NCBI GenBank assembly: GCA_020741775.1
Contig: DYYG01000008.1
Coordinates: 1 to 64,000, forward strand
Direction of reading: 5' to 3'
Length of the DNA: 64,000 nucleotides
DNA from: Methylorubrum populi
GTDB taxonomy: Bacteria > Pseudomonadota > Alphaproteobacteria > Rhizobiales > Beijerinckiaceae
The position numbers and the translations under genes are program-made. Positions 62,949 to 64,000 of this stretch are shown piece after piece (the first letter of the stretch is position 1; each line of letters opens with the position of its first letter). The notes beneath the pieces are model-generated. The model saw only the letters and a program-made list of their open reading frames with translations. It had not been told where the DNA came from and did not search any database.

Positions 62949-63088
62949 GCGGGAAAGCGGAGCTTTAGATGCTGCATCGCGAGATGGCGCAGTAGCCCTC
63001 GTGAGGGCCGGTCATCGCAGGGCTCAAGGATTAATCCTGAAAATTCCGGCCAGCCGGTCGCATCACATGCGCCGGACGCATGACTGTA

Positions 63089-63102
63089 TCTGGTATTTTG
63101 TA
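63089..63102 (+). promoter_or_regulatory. operator-like half-site upstream of the small membrane gene
   Basis: TCTGGTATTTTGTA has the left half TCTGGTAT of the oxalate-locus palindrome intact and a degenerate right half. It lies 97 bases before the 53-residue gene. Confidence 0.4.
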
Positions 63103-63185
63103 CTTCATATCCCACAGGCGGCGGGCTATCTCACGATCAATCGCAGTGCATCATTCACGACGCACCGCTGCTTTCGGAGACCATC

Positions 63186-63347
63186 ATGCTTGCCACGTGG
63201 CTCGCCGTGCTTCTTTTCCTTGTCGCCGTGCAGGCCCTGCTCGTCGTCAAGCTCGCCGATCGCCTGACCGTCTCGGATGCTGCTCCGGTTGCCCCGAGCG
63301 CCAAGACGCCGAACCTCGTCGAAGAGCGTTACGCTCAGGCCGCCTGA
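63186..63347 (+). CDS. 53-residue single-pass membrane protein
   Basis: An ATG at 63186 with a GGAGA sequence upstream encodes 53 residues. The N-terminal 20 form one hydrophobic helix (MLATWLAVLLFLVAVQALLV), then KLADRL and a polar tail ending VEERYAQAA. The pattern is typical of a small bitopic membrane protein. It is preceded by an operator half-site and overlaps the convergent 67-residue gene by 13 bases at its 3' end. No family recognised. Confidence 0.6.
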   Translation: MLATWLAVLLFLVAVQALLVVKLADRLTVSDAAPVAPSAKTPNLVEERYAQAA

Positions 63348-63538
63348 GGCCGGTCCCGCCCGATCGGAGCCTGGATCGGGCCCTCGCGCACAAGCCTCGC
63401 CGCGGCCGGTATTCCGGCTTCGGCAGGCTTCTCGGCAATGGCCGTACGGGCCGTCGCATCGAGAAAATCTTGCAGTTCAGCCTCGGAGTAATGTCCGAAC
63501 GCCTCTGCGAGAAAGGCGAGAGCGTCGTCGGCCATCAT
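63335..63538 (-). CDS. 67-residue protein downstream of operator 4
   Basis: A 67-residue protein (MMADDALAFLAEAFGHYSEA at the N-terminus, then a helical segment ELQDFLDATARTAI and a proline-containing tail). GGAGGAAGCG precedes the ATG, a good ribosome binding site. Operator 4 (63603-63616) lies 65 bases upstream in promoter position. It is soluble by composition and not a known family to me. Its expression is probably tied to the oxalate regulon. Confidence 0.6.
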   Translation of the reverse strand: MMADDALAFLAEAFGHYSEAELQDFLDATARTAIAEKPAEAGIPAAARLVREGPIQAPIGRDRPQAA

Positions 63539-63602
63539 CGCTTCCTCCGTGATCGGCTGGACGATGGAGGCGTTTCACTCCATCGCGCCGCGCGTCTTGG
63601 TA

Positions 63603-63616
63603 TCTGGCATACCAAA
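63603..63616 (-). promoter_or_regulatory. oxalate-locus operator 4
   Basis: TCTGGCATACCAAA matches the operator-2 palindrome at 12 of 14 positions. An overlapping inverted pair, TTGGTAT (63597-63603) and ATACCAA (63609-63615), surrounds it. It lies between the end of the second frc-like gene and the 67-residue gene. Confidence 0.65.
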
Positions 63617-63667
63617 GCAGGAAAAATCAAGCCGCTCGACGCGGTATTCAGCAAAATATTGCTGCAC

Positions 63668-64000
63668 CTACTCCGCCGCGAGGCGCTGCACGGCGCCGAC
63701 GGCCCCTGAGCCGAGGATGTCGCCGATCTCGGTCTCCGAGCAGCCGAGCACCTCGCGCAGAATTTCGTCGGTATGCTCGCCGAGCAGAGGCGCGCGGGTC
63801 ACATCGGTCGGGCTCGCTGAGAGCTTGATGGGGTTGCCGACCGTCAGGTAGGCGCCTCGGGTCGGGTGCTCGACTTCGACCACGGTCCCATTCGCCCGCA
63901 GCATCGGATCCTCGGCAATTTCCTTCATGGAGAGGATCGGACCGCAGGGGATCTCGTGGGCGTTGAGGATCTCCATCGCCTCGAACTTGTCGTGCTTCAT
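63668..64000 (-). CDS. second formyl-CoA:oxalate CoA-transferase-like protein, truncated by the window
   Basis: The C-terminal 110 residues of a class III CoA-transferase are present; the gene continues past base 64000. [40 protein letters not shown] and [15 protein letters not shown] are closely parallel to the C-terminus of the frc at 50949-52199 but clearly divergent. It is therefore a second frc or a related CoA-transferase in the same locus. The catalytic aspartate is outside the window, so its substrate cannot be checked here. Confidence 0.88.
   Translation of the reverse strand: MKHDKFEAMEILNAHEIPCGPILSMKEIAEDPMLRANGTVVEVEHPTRGAYLTVGNPIKLSASPTDVTRAPLLGEHTDEILREVLGCSETEIGDILGSGAVGAVQRLAAE

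Overview
This window is GC-rich alphaproteobacterial chromosome. An NDUFA12-type complex I subunit, a cobalamin-dependent ribonucleotide reductase, a DUF2155 exported protein, urease and a complete oxalate-degradation module together suggest a Methylobacterium/Methylorubrum extorquens-like methylotroph. That assignment is inference from gene content and protein recognition; no database search was run. I recognised no rRNA, tRNA, CRISPR array or intact insertion sequence.

Layout. 1-11.1 kb is housekeeping on the plus strand: the 3' part of carB, greA, an exported protein, an ELM1-family protein, trxB with a LysR regulator, then aroQ-accB-accC-aat. 11.1-19.1 kb holds a TetR/DUF4188 divergent pair sharing a visible promoter and operator, three minus-strand genes (DUF2155, Yellow/MRJP family, NDUFA12) and the large nrdJ. 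19.1-26.7 kb is accessory: a decayed ABC ATPase carrying a 25-bp perfect inverted repeat, a TetR regulator, an iron-type TonB receptor with a PepSY protein, and a PACE efflux pump divergent from a LysR regulator.

26.7-35.9 kb holds a tightly coupled minus-strand operon: a Pls/PosA-type nonribosomal peptide synthetase, an APC permease and an OprB-type porin. Next to it lie a catalytically degenerate serine-recombinase-like protein and a ModE-like regulator. 36-49.3 kb contains two Tlde1/DUF2778 L,D-transpeptidase-like paralogues flanking a urease operon (ureE-F-AB-C-G-D), an orphan UrtA-type binding protein, and a TonB receptor plus DUF1624 acyltransferase-like gene behind a cobalamin riboswitch.

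49.3-64 kb is an oxalate region. It has a PAS protein, formyl-CoA:oxalate CoA-transferase (frc), oxalyl-CoA decarboxylase (oxc), two OxlT-type transporters, an HPP-CBS membrane protein, a CBS protein, a P-loop protein of unknown role, several very small genes and a second frc-like gene running off the end. A palindrome close to TTTGGTATACCAAA or TCTGGTATACCAGA recurs in the intergenic regions. At two promoters it covers the -10 element of a TTGACC-N16/17-TATACC pair, which suggests one repressor controls the whole locus, including the uncharacterised genes. In the pathway, OxlT imports oxalate, Frc makes oxalyl-CoA from formyl-CoA, and Oxc decarboxylates it to formyl-CoA. The genes without assigned function inside this regulon, and the Pls-APC-porin operon, are the best candidates for undescribed biology.
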